The notes: generated by a model not told the origin, from the sequence alone. 48,614 nt of DNA from an uncultured Christensenellaceae bacterium (GCA_910588685.1 CAJUPX010000017.1:1-48614); one strand, 5' to 3'. Counted from the stretch's first letter, positions 30,709 through 39,836 are shown. Numbers and translations are program-made.

Positions 30709-33059
30709 AAACGTATGCGTTGGCAGGCAATCCCAACTGCGGCAAAACTACGCTTTTTAACGCTTTGACAGGTTCTACGGCGCACGTAGGCAACTGGCCG
30801 GGCGTTACTGTTGACAAGCGCGAGGGCGTTTATAAAGGCGGCAAAAAGGGCGGCGAGGATATTTCCGTTATTGACTTGCCCGGCATATATTCGCTGTCGC
30901 CGTACACCCCCGAAGAAGTAATATCGCGTAATTACATACTCGACGGACGCCCCGACGGCATAATAAATATAGTGGACGCAACCAACCTGGAGCGCAATCT
31001 GTATTTAACTACGCAGCTGCTTGAAACGGACGTTCCCGTAATCGTTGCGCTAAATATGATGGACGAGGTTGAAAAGACGGGCGACAAAATCGACGCTAAG
31101 TCGCTTGAAAAGGCGCTCGGCGTGCCCGTCATTACCGTATCCGCGCTCAGAAAAACAGGCATTGAGGAGCTTATGAAGAGGGCTGCGGCTCTTCCCGGCA
31201 AACGCAAAGGCGAAAGCGTATTGACGGGCGCGTTCGGCAAACAGATTGATGCGGCGCGTAAATTTTACGAAGAGCAAGCCGTATCGTCACCCTTATTCCA
31301 CGCGATAAAGCTTTTGGAAAACGACGAGATAGAGCTTGAAAGAAAGGGCGCGGCGGAAGTTTTAAAAAACGTTGCTTCGGAGGATTTGGAATCTGCGATT
31401 GCCGACGAGAGATATAAGTATATTTCCGCAAACTTTTCAACGGCAAAGACAAAGGCGGCGAAGGGCGCGCTTACCAAATCGGATAAGATAGACCGCGTAC
31501 TCACGCACAGAGTGTGGGCAATTCCTATTTTCCTTGTTGTGCTGTTCTTTATATTCCACCTCACGTTTTCGGAAAACCTGTTCTATTTAAACGGCTTTAC
31601 CGAAGGTCAGGCGTGGATGCCTTCGCTTGAAGAACTCGGTTTAAGCGATAGTATCGGCGGCACGCTGCTGGGGCTTGTTTACGACGGCGCGTTTTTTTCG
31701 CCGGGCGTAATACTCACTAATATTTTAACGCTTATAACCGACTATATAACCGAGGGTGTTGCGGCGCTCATAAGCGTGTGCGGCGGCGCAGCCTGGGTAG
31801 ACAGTCTTGTCTGCGACGCAATTCTCGGCGGTATATTCGCGGTTACCGGCTTTTTACCCCAGATACTTACGCTGTTCCTTTTCTTTTCGATTTTGGAAGA
31901 CACGGGCTATATGGCGCGTATCGCGTTTGTGCTTGACAGAATTTTCCGCCGTTTCGGACTTTCGGGCAGGGCGTTTATGCCTATGATAATGGGCTTCGGC
32001 TGTTCGCTCCCCGCAATGATAAATACCCGCACGCTTGCCGATGAAAAAGAGAGAACGGCAACGGTGCGAGTAATTCCGTTTTTCTCGTGCGGGGCAAAGC
32101 TGCCCATACTCACGGCGATGGCTGGCGGCATACTCGCGGTGTTCAACGTCGGCAACGTTGACGCAATAACTTATTCTATGTATATAATCGGTATAGCCGT
32201 TGCAATTATATCCGTGCTCGTTATGCGCAACACCTCTTTAAAAGGCGAAACGCCGCCGTTTATAATGGAGTTGCCCGCATATCACGCGCCCGGTTTCCGC
32301 AACCTTATGCTGCACCTCTGGGATAAAACAAAGCACTTCGTCAAAAAGGCGTTTACTATTATTTTCGCTTCTACGGTAATCATATGGCTGTTGCAGTCGT
32401 TCAGCTGGGACTGGAAATTTTTGTTGCAGGACGCGCAGGAGCTGTTTGAAAGCGACCCCGTGCTCTGGGCTTCGCTCGAAGAAGTGGAGGGACTCGTCAA
32501 CGTACAGACAAACCTGTCCATACTCGGCAGCATAGGTATGTTTTTACAGCCTCTGTTCACGCCGCTCGGATTCGGGGTACAGCTCAATGAGTTCAGCGCA
32601 TACGGCTGGATATTCGTTGCGGCGGCTCTTACGGGCCTGGTTGCAAAGGAAAACGTCGTAGCAACGTTCGGCGCACTCGCGGCGATAGTTGCGGGCGGCT
32701 ATATCGACTGGGAAGCAGAAAACGGCGCGGTTTTAGCCGCTACCGAAATGATAGCAAACACAGGCATTACAATCCCCGCAATTCTCGCGTTTATAGTATT
32801 CAATATGACTACAATCCCCTGCTTTGCGGCTTGCGCAACGGCAAAGGCGGAGCTGCCTAAGGGCAAGTTCAAGTGGACGCTTTTATTCTGGGTAATCACA
32901 AGCTACATCTCGGCAAGCGTAGTATATACGGTCGGCAGTTGGTGGTGGACGCTGTTTATCTGGCTCGCGGTTGCGGCGGTATTCACAACGTTTATCGTTT
33001 TGAGGAATACGGGCAGGTTCGATATTCTCGGCATATTTAAAAGAAATAAAAAGAGGTAA
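30705..33059 (+). CDS. feoB: Ferrous iron transporter FeoB
   Basis: This 784-residue protein combines an N-terminal GTPase with a membrane transporter. The G1 loop is AGNPNCGKTTLFN, G3 is IDLPGIYSLSP and G4 is NMMDE. A helical spacer precedes the membrane part (about 275 to the end), which holds Gate/Nucleoside_tra-like blocks with GFGCSLPAMINTRT and FFSCGAKLPI, the cysteine-containing gates. It imports Fe2+, typical of anaerobes. The chosen start (30705) overlaps the feoA stop. The Cys-rich small gene follows 3 bases after. Confidence 0.97.
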   Translation: MKTYALAGNPNCGKTTLFNALTGSTAHVGNWPGVTVDKREGVYKGGKKGGEDISVIDLPGIYSLSPYTPEEVISRNYILDGRPDGIINIVDATNLERNLYLTTQLLETDVPVIVALNMMDEVEKTGDKIDAKSLEKALGVPVITVSALRKTGIEELMKRAAALPGKRKGESVLTGAFGKQIDAARKFYEEQAVSSPLFHAIKLLENDEIELERKGAAEVLKNVASEDLESAIADERYKYISANFSTAKTKAAKGALTKSDKIDRVLTHRVWAIPIFLVVLFFIFHLTFSENLFYLNGFTEGQAWMPSLEELGLSDSIGGTLLGLVYDGAFFSPGVILTNILTLITDYITEGVAALISVCGGAAWVDSLVCDAILGGIFAVTGFLPQILTLFLFFSILEDTGYMARIAFVLDRIFRRFGLSGRAFMPMIMGFGCSLPAMINTRTLADEKERTATVRVIPFFSCGAKLPILTAMAGGILAVFNVGNVDAITYSMYIIGIAVAIISVLVMRNTSLKGETPPFIMELPAYHAPGFRNLMLHLWDKTKHFVKKAFTIIFASTVIIWLLQSFSWDWKFLLQDAQELFESDPVLWASLEEVEGLVNVQTNLSILGSIGMFLQPLFTPLGFGVQLNEFSAYGWIFVAAALTGLVAKENVVATFGALAAIVAGGYIDWEAENGAVLAATEMIANTGITIPAILAFIVFNMTTIPCFAACATAKAELPKGKFKWTLLFWVITSYISASVVYTVGSWWWTLFIWLAVAAVFTTFIVLRNTGRFDILGIFKRNKKR

Positions 33060-33062
33060 TAT

Positions 33063-33254
33063 ATGGCAGGATTAGTAGCGGCGGCAGGCGCATTTGATAT
33101 AGCGGTAATAGTTTTTATAGGCGTTGCCGTTGCCGCGGTTATAGGCGGTATAATCTATAAAAAAGTAACCGGCAAGGGCTCGGGCTGCTGCGGCTGTTCG
33201 GATTGCGGCGGTTGTTCCGCTTGTAAAAACGCAAAAAATAAAAACAATAAATAG
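33063..33254 (+). CDS. FeoB-associated Cys-rich membrane protein
   Basis: This 63-residue protein has one transmembrane helix (about 10-32) followed by a short cytoplasmic tail with the cysteine cluster GCCGCSDCGGCSACK (six Cys). Size, order and position match the FeoB-associated Cys-rich family, thought to help FeoB in iron delivery or in metal/redox sensing. It begins 3 bases after the feoB stop, with AAGAGGTAATAT as ribosome site, and is the last gene of the operon. Confidence 0.93.
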   Translation: MAGLVAAAGAFDIAVIVFIGVAVAAVIGGIIYKKVTGKGSGCCGCSDCGGCSACKNAKNKNNK

Positions 33255-33290
33255 CTTATTCATTAAATACACTCCGTATTTTAACAAGTT

Positions 33291-33324
33291 AAAGCCGAGG
33301 GGCATTATGCCCCTCGGCTTTTGC
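33291..33324 (+). terminator. Terminator of the feo operon
   Basis: The stem AAAGCCGAGGGGCA-tta-TGCCCCTCGGCTTT is followed by TTG. It has 14 perfect pairs. Confidence 0.92.
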
Positions 33325-33335
33325 TTTGCTCCCGC

Positions 33336-33455
33336 AAAACGCGTATATACTTCGTATAACTATGTCGCGCTGCGGCAACTCTCGGTTATTTACTTCATTG
33401 TAAACTCCCTCGGGTTATCCTCGCGCTCCTCGTTCTTCTCGCATCTCCGCGTTTT
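33336..33455 (+). repeat. 120-bp dispersed element, copy D
   Basis: This is a G-type copy with left end AAAACGCGTATATAC and right end GCATCTCCGCGTTTT. The central hairpin is TTTAC-TTCATT-GTAAA. It lies just past the feo terminator and shares the left flank GCTCCCGC with copies A and C. Confidence 0.8.
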
Positions 33456-33537
33456 CTGACAACGGGGGTTATTTATCTTCCTCGTCAAAAAACCGGTTTA
33501 CGTATTCGGCGTTTCTCTCTATTTGCACCAAACAATA

Positions 33538-33747
33538 TTATACCTGCTGTCTTATCAATTCGGCTTGGTTTTCTTTTAGTTCAAACTTTTTGCACGCCGG
33601 CGTATTTATAAACATTTCACTGTTTTTATTGTCGGCTCTTTTTTTGTGGCAATTTCCTTTATTCAGCTTTAATAAATGTGCCTGATAAAAAGAGTAATAC
33701 TGCGAAAAATGCTTGCAATCCTTACAAAAATATTCTTTGTTTTCCAT
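33538..33747 (-). CDS. Small Cys-rich protein, relative of the one at 553
   Basis: This 69-residue protein begins EYFCKDCKHFSQYY, later GNCHKK and ACKKFELKENQ. The C-x2-C, GNC and final C positions suggest one metal-binding site. The pattern matches the product at 553-804, so the window holds two distant family members. After its stop codon (TAA) the same frame continues open for 20 codons, with text like IERNAEYVNRFFDEEDK. The stop may therefore be a recent mutation that shortened the gene. Function is unknown. It has no other gene in its unit. Confidence 0.65.
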   Translation of the reverse strand: MENKEYFCKDCKHFSQYYSFYQAHLLKLNKGNCHKKRADNKNSEMFINTPACKKFELKENQAELIRQQV

Positions 33748-33968
33748 AGTAACACCTTTTAAATATTTTATTTAGTACAATATAAAGCAAAATTATTTCA
33801 AATAATTCAACACTTAAAATATAAAGTGCATTTTTTAAAACTTGTTAGTTTTGTTCTATATTTGCTCTTTTGTATTTACAAACCTATTATAAAGGAAATT
33901 TTTTTAAAAATGTTAAAAGTAAATTATCAATGTACTGAAATTTAAAAATTTTCATTATTGTTAATTTG
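33748..33968. other. A/T-rich intergenic region
   Basis: No gene is visible. The stretch is dominated by A/T runs and should hold the start region of the minus-strand Cys-rich gene. I see no hairpin or repeat worth naming. Confidence 0.5.
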
Positions 33969-33997
33969 TTGCAAAGCGGGTTGCGTTATTGTATAAT
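33969..33997 (+). promoter_or_regulatory. Promoter of the aspartate aminotransferase gene
   Basis: TTGCAA (33969-33974), 17 nt and TATAAT (33992-33997), with AAAGGAG ahead of the ATG. Confidence 0.8.
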
Positions 33998-34019
33998 TAA
34001 AAAAACAAAGGAGTAAGTT

Positions 34020-35222
34020 ATGGTACGGATTTCCGAAAGAATAAAGACTATTGCGCCGAGTATGACTCTTGCTATGTCGGCTAAGGCTAACGAGCTTAAA
34101 GCCGCGGGCGAGCGCGTTATTAACTTCGGCGTGGGCGAGCCGGATTTTAATACCCCCGCGCACATAGTGGACGCGGCTAAGGACGCTCTTGACAAGGGAT
34201 ATACAAAATACGTTGCGGCGGCGGGGTTGCCCGCGCTTAAAAAGGCGATAGTAAAAAAGCTTAAAAGCGAAAACAATCTCGATTACGACCCCGCGCAGAT
34301 TGTCGTATCAAACGGCGCAAAGCATTCCATATTCAACGCGCTTTTCGCAACCGTCAATCCCGGCGACGAGGTGCTCGTACCCAAGCCCTACTGGCTCACC
34401 TATCCCGAGGTAATAAAGAGCTGCGGCGGCGTGCCCGTATACGTAATGGCTAAGGCGCGCCACGGCTACAAGGTCACTGCTGCGCAGATTGAAAATATGA
34501 TAACCGAGCACACGCGCGTGCTTATTCTCAACAGCCCCTGCAACCCCACGGGCGCGGTGTACACCGAGCAGGAAATACGAAACATTGCCGAGGTGTGCGA
34601 AAAATACGACCTCACGGTTATCTCAGACGAAATTTACGAAAAGCTCAACTACAGCGGGCAGCCGCATTTTTCCATAGCGCAGGTTTCGCCCGAGATGAAA
34701 GACCGCACCATAGTAATCAACGGACTTTCCAAAAGCTACGCTATGACGGGCTGGCGTTTGGGTTACCTTGCCGCGCCGTTAAAGGTTGCAAAGGCTATAG
34801 CGTCTTTTCAGAGCCATTCCACGTCCAACGTAAATACTATGACGCAGTACGCATCGGTTGCGGCTTTGGAGGGCGACGACAAGCCTATGCGCGATATGCT
34901 CAAAGCTTTCGGTGCGCGCAGGGAGAAGATGCTTGCAAAGCTCGACGAGATGAAAGAGCTCGGGCTCGATTACGTCAAGCCCGACGGCGCGTTTTACGTT
35001 ATGCTGCTCTGCGACGAGGTTTACGGCAAGAGTTATCACGGCGAAAAAATTCACGGCAGTATGGATTTTTCGGAAATACTGCTGGCGCAAAAGTTAGTTG
35101 CAACCACGCCGGGCGTGTGCTTCGGCGACGACGACGCTATCAGACTGTCGTACGCGCTGTCTACCGAGGATATGCTGGACGGGTTAAAGCGCATTGCCGA
35201 CTTTGTTAAGGACTGCAAATAA
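34020..35222 (+). CDS. aspC: Aspartate aminotransferase (class I)
   Basis: This 400-residue PLP aminotransferase interconverts aspartate + 2-oxoglutarate and oxaloacetate + glutamate. The conserved blocks are INFGVGEPDFNTP, LNSPCNPTGAVY, ISDEIYEKLNY, the PLP lysine K238 in LSKSYAMTGWRLGY and the C-terminal IRLSYALST with the carboxylate-binding Arg. It belongs to the Ib subgroup common in Firmicutes. It has its own promoter and feeds amino-acid synthesis together with threonine synthase at 35835, whose precursor comes from aspartate. Confidence 0.94.
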   Translation: MVRISERIKTIAPSMTLAMSAKANELKAAGERVINFGVGEPDFNTPAHIVDAAKDALDKGYTKYVAAAGLPALKKAIVKKLKSENNLDYDPAQIVVSNGAKHSIFNALFATVNPGDEVLVPKPYWLTYPEVIKSCGGVPVYVMAKARHGYKVTAAQIENMITEHTRVLILNSPCNPTGAVYTEQEIRNIAEVCEKYDLTVISDEIYEKLNYSGQPHFSIAQVSPEMKDRTIVINGLSKSYAMTGWRLGYLAAPLKVAKAIASFQSHSTSNVNTMTQYASVAALEGDDKPMRDMLKAFGARREKMLAKLDEMKELGLDYVKPDGAFYVMLLCDEVYGKSYHGEKIHGSMDFSEILLAQKLVATTPGVCFGDDDAIRLSYALSTEDMLDGLKRIADFVKDCK

Positions 35223-35273
35223 GTTTTTGCTGTAAAATTTTGTTAAATCGTCAAAAAATTTTTACGATAACTG

Positions 35274-35302
35274 TTGAAATTTTCACCGGTTGCTGTTAAA
35301 AT
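35274..35302 (+). promoter_or_regulatory. Promoter of the P-loop gene
   Basis: TTGAAA (35274-35279), 17 nt and TAAAAT (35297-35302), with TGGAGGACT before the ATG. Confidence 0.7.
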
Positions 35303-35365
35303 AGAATTAAATAAGTATATATAATAACTGAACCAAATATAAAAGCAGTTAATGGAGGACTCTCA

Positions 35366-35773
35366 ATGATTAAAATAATTTACGGTTCCAAAGGCACCGG
35401 CAAAACCAAAGAGCTCATTGCAGCGGCTAACGCCGACGCGCAGAACGCCAAGGGACTCAGCGTTTTTATTACAGATAACAAGCGCTGTATGTACGACGTG
35501 GCGAGAAACGTTCGCTTTATAGACGTTACCGACTGGTCTATTGCGGGCGAGGACGCGCTCTGCGGTTTTATCAAGGGTGTTGCGGCTTGTAATAACGACA
35601 ACGAGTATTTGTATCTCGACGGCATTTCGCGTATTTCCGGCAAGGGTATTGCGGAGCTTGCGGGTACTTTCTATATGTTTGAAAAAATCTCGCGCGAAAA
35701 CAATATTACTATTACCGTTACGTGCAGCTGCGATAAGGACGGACTTCCCGACTTCGTTAAAAAATATCTGTAA
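35366..35773 (+). CDS. Small P-loop ATP-binding protein, unknown role
   Basis: This 135-residue single-domain NTP-binding protein has Walker A YGSKGTGKTK at residues 6-15 and a Walker B-like strand EYLYLDGISR. It has no helicase or transporter motifs and no membrane part. Similar short clostridial proteins are often named after PilT-type ATPases without proof. A strong ribosome site (GGAGG) and its own promoter and terminator mark it as a single-gene unit. The role is unknown. Confidence 0.8.
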   Translation: MIKIIYGSKGTGKTKELIAAANADAQNAKGLSVFITDNKRCMYDVARNVRFIDVTDWSIAGEDALCGFIKGVAACNNDNEYLYLDGISRISGKGIAELAGTFYMFEKISRENNITITVTCSCDKDGLPDFVKKYL

Positions 35774-35790
35774 TAAAATAAAAATTTTAA

Positions 35791-35820
35791 AGGCGGCACT
35801 TTATCCGTGCCGCCTGTTTT
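35791..35820 (+). terminator. Rho-independent terminator
   Basis: The stem AGGCGGCAC-tttatcc-GTGCCGCCT is followed by GTTTT, between the P-loop gene and thrC. Confidence 0.85.
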
Positions 35821-35834
35821 AATAGTGGTGGATT

Positions 35835-37319
35835 ATGCAATTTATAAGTACACGCGGCGGTAAAAAGGTTACGGCGGCGGAGGCGATAGTTAAAGGACTT
35901 TCGGAAAACGGCGGACTGTACGTTCCCGAAACTTTTCCGTCCGTTTCGCTTGAAGAGCTGGAAAGTATGCTCGAAATGGACTATCCCGAACGTTGCGCGC
36001 ACGTATTGAAAAAATATCTTGCGGAGTTTGACGGCGCGGAGCTTTTAACCGCGCTCAAAAACGCATACGGCAAGTTTGCGGGCGGCGACCCCGCGCCTCT
36101 GGTGCGCCTGGACGACAATATCTATATGCTCGAGCTGTGGCACGGCCCCACCTGCGCGTTCAAGGATATGGCGCTCACCGTTCTGCCCTATCTGCTTAGA
36201 AAAAGCTGCGATTTGTGCGGGATAAAGGAAGAAATTTTAGTGCTCGTGGCAACCTCCGGCGACACAGGCAAGGCTGCGCTCGAGGGCTTTAAAGACGCGC
36301 CGGGCGTTAAGATTATGGTGTTTTATCCCTCCGACGGCGTTTCGAAAATGCAGAAGCTGCAAATGAACACGCAGGACGGCAAAAACGTCAACGTTGTGGC
36401 GGTGCGCGGCAACTTCGACGACTGCCAGACGGCGGTTAAAGGAATTTTCTCCAACCCCGACTGCGTAAAAACTTTGCGCGAAAAGAATATTATTTTATCT
36501 TCCGCCAACTCCATAAATTTCGGCAGGCTTGCGCCGCAGATTGCCTATTATTTTTCGGCGTACTGCGACCTTGTTTCGTCCGACCAGATTGCGCTCGGCG
36601 ATCTGATAGATTTTGCCGTGCCCACGGGCAACTTCGGCAACGTGCTCGCGGCGTACTACGCTAAGCTGATGGGCTTGCCGGTAAGGCGTTTGCACTGCGC
36701 GTCCAACGAAAACAGGATTATCGCCGATTTCCTCGCAACGGGCGAGTACGATTTAGAGCGCGAATTTTATAAAACTACCTCGCCGTCTATGGATATTTTG
36801 ATTTCGTCCAACCTCGAAAGGCTTATATTCGAGGCGTCGGGCAGAAACGCCGCGCTCACCGCGGAGCGTATGGCGGGGCTTAAAAAGGACAGGCATTATA
36901 AAATAACTGCGGAGGAGCTTGAAAAAATCAAAGAAACGTTCGACGGCGGCAGCGCGAACGAGGACGAGTGCGTGGAGGCTATGTACGACGTGTTTGTGGA
37001 CGTCGGTTATACTATGGACACGCATACGGGCTGCGCAATGAAAGTTGTTCAGGACTGGTTTGAAAAGAATAAAAAGGACCAGACCAACGTGGTTATAGTA
37101 TCCACGGCAAACCCCTACAAATTCCCGCAGGACGTTTTGTACGCGGTTACGGGCAACGACGTAAAAGACAGCTTCAAGGGCATAAAAAGGCTGCACGCGG
37201 CAACGGCTATGGCTGTGCCCAAGTGCCTTAAAGAGTTAAAGGACAAAACCCCGAGGTTTACAAAAACCGCGGACAGAAAAAAACTCTTTGCCGAAGTTCT
37301 GGAATTTATAGAAAAATAA
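35835..37319 (+). CDS. thrC: Threonine synthase
   Basis: This 494-residue PLP enzyme converts O-phosphohomoserine into threonine. It is the long (about 490-residue) form. The N-terminal FISTRGGKKVTAAEAIVKGL is the usual start, and the PLP lysine is K110 in GPTCAFKDMALTVLP. VATSGDTGKAALEGF and FAVPTGNFGNVLAAYYAK bind the phosphate. GGTGG precedes the ATG. It begins right after a terminator, yet no clear promoter is seen in the 15 bases between, so read-through may feed it. Confidence 0.97.
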   Translation: MQFISTRGGKKVTAAEAIVKGLSENGGLYVPETFPSVSLEELESMLEMDYPERCAHVLKKYLAEFDGAELLTALKNAYGKFAGGDPAPLVRLDDNIYMLELWHGPTCAFKDMALTVLPYLLRKSCDLCGIKEEILVLVATSGDTGKAALEGFKDAPGVKIMVFYPSDGVSKMQKLQMNTQDGKNVNVVAVRGNFDDCQTAVKGIFSNPDCVKTLREKNIILSSANSINFGRLAPQIAYYFSAYCDLVSSDQIALGDLIDFAVPTGNFGNVLAAYYAKLMGLPVRRLHCASNENRIIADFLATGEYDLEREFYKTTSPSMDILISSNLERLIFEASGRNAALTAERMAGLKKDRHYKITAEELEKIKETFDGGSANEDECVEAMYDVFVDVGYTMDTHTGCAMKVVQDWFEKNKKDQTNVVIVSTANPYKFPQDVLYAVTGNDVKDSFKGIKRLHAATAMAVPKCLKELKDKTPRFTKTADRKKLFAEVLEFIEK

Positions 37320-37343
37320 AAGTGGGCAAAGCTCACTTTTTTT
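37318..37343 (+). terminator. Terminator after thrC
   Basis: AAAAGTGGGC-aaa-GCTCACTTTT (one G-U pair) is followed by TTT, overlapping the end of thrC. Confidence 0.8.
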
Positions 37344-37566
37344 ATGCCGTAAATTCGTTTTTTAACGTTTACAACAATAATGTATATTTTTTCATTTTGA
37401 ATAATAAATTTTTGGCATATTTGCATAAAAATAATTTTTTAAAATCGTCTTTTATGTAGAAAGAGTTTAAAAAAGGGGGTATATCCCGATGCAGAAACAA
37501 TATTGAATTAATTCCGGTGGGCTTGTTGCTTTTTAAAAATTTGTAAAAAACAAAATGGAGAAAAAT

Positions 37567-38877
37567 ATGTTTAATTATAAAAAAAGAATAGGAATAATCG
37601 CAAATTTATTATGTATTGCTTTATTAGGAATGTGTATTTATGTGCCGAACAATAAAAGTTCTTTTGCAAATGCAGAGCAAAAATCGTGGGACTATGAGGA
37701 TTGTGAAAATATCATTACTTTTGTTAATAATAATTTAACTACGTTTGTGTCGGAATATAATAAAACTGTAGAAGATGGAAATATTTTAATGGCGTCGTAT
37801 ATAGAATATTCATCTGTAATTAATTTATATGAAGATGAGAATTATGGAGCATATATAGATTTTAATGGGAATAACGGTTATGTTGTTGTGACCGGTGACT
37901 ACAATATTTATAAATTAGAGGTAAAAGGAGATTTGAGTTTTTTGAGAACTCAAAAAAATATTTGGTATAGTCATTTGGATGGATTTTTTTACTACGGAGA
38001 AGATGGGTTACCTTATAAGCTTAATTTGGTAGAAAATGAAACATATCATATTAACTATGTGTCTAAGCCTAATGGTCCCGATGGCCAAATTGATCCCTTA
38101 AAATTTGAACAATACGTTGCGGATAATTATCCGGATTATGAATTAGTATCGAAAAATGTAGGCAATATAAGCGCGACGTTTCCATTTAGTAAACAATTTG
38201 ACACAAGTTACTACATAAAAAGAAAGTATGATAATAGCGGCAAGTATATCGGCAGGACGGGGGAAGGTAACTGTGCTTTAAATACTATGTATAGTTTGCT
38301 CTTAGATTGGTATAATAGAGGGTACATAAGAAACATTCCGACTGCGACAGCGAAGATTTACATTAAATCAGATACGTTGTATACTACTTACGGTACCGGA
38401 ATCAAGCATAATATGGATGGAGGGAGTTATTATTGGGAACCAAATGATTCTGTTAATTTAGATAATATGCCTATTTTATATTCCGAAATCAGAGACTATG
38501 TTATTAAAGTTCACGGTTACACGCCTGAATCTGGTTATCCTGCCGCATCTGCACAATATACTATGAAATACATAGCAAATATTTTACACGGTAATGATAT
38601 TACTATTACCGGACTCGGTATTTTATCAAATGCAATAACATATTTAAGACAGAATAAATCTTGTTTTTTATCAATAATCGGCAGCTCAACTTATGAAAAT
38701 CACGCAGTAGCTTTACTTGGTCGATATGAGTATAGTTATAAAAGTGGTTGGTGGATTTTTAGTTCAAAAAAATTTGCATATTTTTATGAAATTGCTGACG
38801 GTTGGAATGCTACGCCGGTATTTTTTGATCCTAATACCTCTGCGAATCCTGAATTAACCGTATATTATCTTGAGTAA
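37567..38877 (+). CDS. Secreted papain-fold cysteine protease (putative)
   Basis: This 436-residue protein has a signal peptide (residues 1 to about 36) ending SFANAEQ. After a region of about 190 residues (possible propeptide) comes the putative catalytic cysteine C236 in GEGNCALNTMYSLLLDW. H379 follows in YENHAVALLGRYEY and the D/N residue in IADGWN (411-414). The Cys-His-Asn order and the NCAL-N pattern fit C10/C39-like papain-fold peptidases. The ATG at 37567 has GGAG 6 bases upstream; that at 37555 is less likely. Codons and base composition are strongly A/T-rich compared with thrC and trpS, suggesting transfer. The target is unknown. Confidence 0.75.
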   Translation: MFNYKKRIGIIANLLCIALLGMCIYVPNNKSSFANAEQKSWDYEDCENIITFVNNNLTTFVSEYNKTVEDGNILMASYIEYSSVINLYEDENYGAYIDFNGNNGYVVVTGDYNIYKLEVKGDLSFLRTQKNIWYSHLDGFFYYGEDGLPYKLNLVENETYHINYVSKPNGPDGQIDPLKFEQYVADNYPDYELVSKNVGNISATFPFSKQFDTSYYIKRKYDNSGKYIGRTGEGNCALNTMYSLLLDWYNRGYIRNIPTATAKIYIKSDTLYTTYGTGIKHNMDGGSYYWEPNDSVNLDNMPILYSEIRDYVIKVHGYTPESGYPAASAQYTMKYIANILHGNDITITGLGILSNAITYLRQNKSCFLSIIGSSTYENHAVALLGRYEYSYKSGWWIFSSKKFAYFYEIADGWNATPVFFDPNTSANPELTVYYLE

Positions 38878-38891
38878 AGCGGGGATTATAT

Positions 38892-39350
38892 ATGAAAAAG
38901 ATTTTTAAGCTGTTAATATCTGTTTGTATAGCGGTTGCCGTAATATTTGTTACGGTTCTTGCAGTACGTTGCATAAAACCGCATATGACCGGCATAGATA
39001 ATCGTCCTCCCGAATTGTATATTTCAATATATGACATAGAAGGGAAGGGTTATTTTTACGAAAACTATAATAAAAAACACGATAAACCTGCGCTGTTGTT
39101 AAACTGCACGTATATTTTGGATATTAACGCATTTCCTGGACATTATATGCTTTCATTTAAACAGCTTAAAATCAATTACGATAAAAACGCCGTTGAGCTA
39201 AATTTAATTACTCAGATTGCTGCAGAGCCGAATGAAGAAATTTCTTTTAAAGAATTAAAATATACTTTGCGCGGGCTAAAAACCGGCAGCACAATTATAG
39301 AGATTTCTCACAGCGAATTGTCATATAGAATAGAAGTGGATTTTACCTAA
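38892..39350 (+). CDS. Small membrane-anchored beta-rich protein
   Basis: This 152-residue protein has an N-terminal membrane helix (about 5-28) after a Lys-rich start, without a lipobox. An external domain of about 115 residues shows alternating beta strands (PALLLNCTYILDINAFPGHY, LKTGSTIIEISHSELSYRIE), like an Ig-type sandwich. It begins 14 bases after the protease gene with AGCGGGGATTATAT as leader, so they are likely co-expressed. Secreted bacterial cysteine proteases often have a small adjacent inhibitor (Spi, staphostatin), and this arrangement recalls that. The sequence itself shows no inhibitor motif. Confidence 0.72.
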   Translation: MKKIFKLLISVCIAVAVIFVTVLAVRCIKPHMTGIDNRPPELYISIYDIEGKGYFYENYNKKHDKPALLLNCTYILDINAFPGHYMLSFKQLKINYDKNAVELNLITQIAAEPNEEISFKELKYTLRGLKTGSTIIEISHSELSYRIEVDFT

Positions 39351-39400
39351 TTTTGAAAAATTGTTTTAAGCAGTTGCATTTTAATATTTATAATGTAATA

Positions 39401-39631
39401 CTTCGTTCCTAACGCGTCGCTGCAAAAGGGCAAGTACACGCAGGACGGCAATAAAGTAACTATAAAAACCGACGAGGATTTAGCAAATTCTGTTTTGAGC
39501 GCTACCGCGGAGTGCGAAGTGGACGGAAAAAATGCGTGCTCAAAATGGATTTGGATGCAAATGCGGGTGCAAACGCTGGGGACGACTTAAAAGGTATAAC
39601 CATTGCAATTACGCTTAAAGAAAAGGCTTGA
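39401..39631 (+). pseudogene. Frameshifted C-terminal gene fragment
   Basis: Coding-like text starts without a start codon (FVPNASLQKGKYTQDG, VTIKTDEDLANSVLSA) and stays in one frame to about 39535. It then resumes in another frame (LKMDLDANAGANAGDDLKG, ITIAITLKEKA, stop). The pieces look like the end of a beta-rich secreted domain, similar to lipocalin-like tails. A terminator follows, as for a former gene end. The 5' part is missing, perhaps replaced by the A/T-rich patch to its left. Confidence 0.7.
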
Positions 39632-39655
39632 TTAAGCCGACCTATTATTTACAGG

Positions 39656-39699
39656 ACCGGTTTTACGCTGCGCTGCACCGCCGCGGAACCGGTTTTTTT
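39656..39699 (+). terminator. Terminator after the gene fragment
   Basis: The stem ACCGGTT/AACCGGT, with a GC-rich 24-base loop that can extend the stem, is followed by TTTTTT. Confidence 0.75.
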
Positions 39700-39773
39700 G
39701 TTGCCGCATTGTGTGCGGGGAGTGATAATTAAGGCTAAGTTTGGTGATTTAAATTTCAAATTTAAAAAATAAC

Positions 39774-39803
39774 TTTACTTTTGCAAATAATATATGTTAT
39801 GAT
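39774..39803 (+). promoter_or_regulatory. Likely promoter of trpS
   Basis: TTTACT (39774-39779), 18 nt and TATGAT (39798-39803), then AAAGGAG. No T-box leader (AGGGTGGNACCGCG) is seen upstream, so tRNA-sensing control is not supported. Confidence 0.5.
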
Positions 39804-39836
39804 AAAGGAGTAATAAACTAATTTTCAGGGTAGAAT

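Noticed and set aside
39640..39836. T-box riboswitch for trpS
   Set aside because: No AGGGTGGNACCGCG-type T-box or specifier loop is visible. The hairpin there is a simple terminator of the broken gene.
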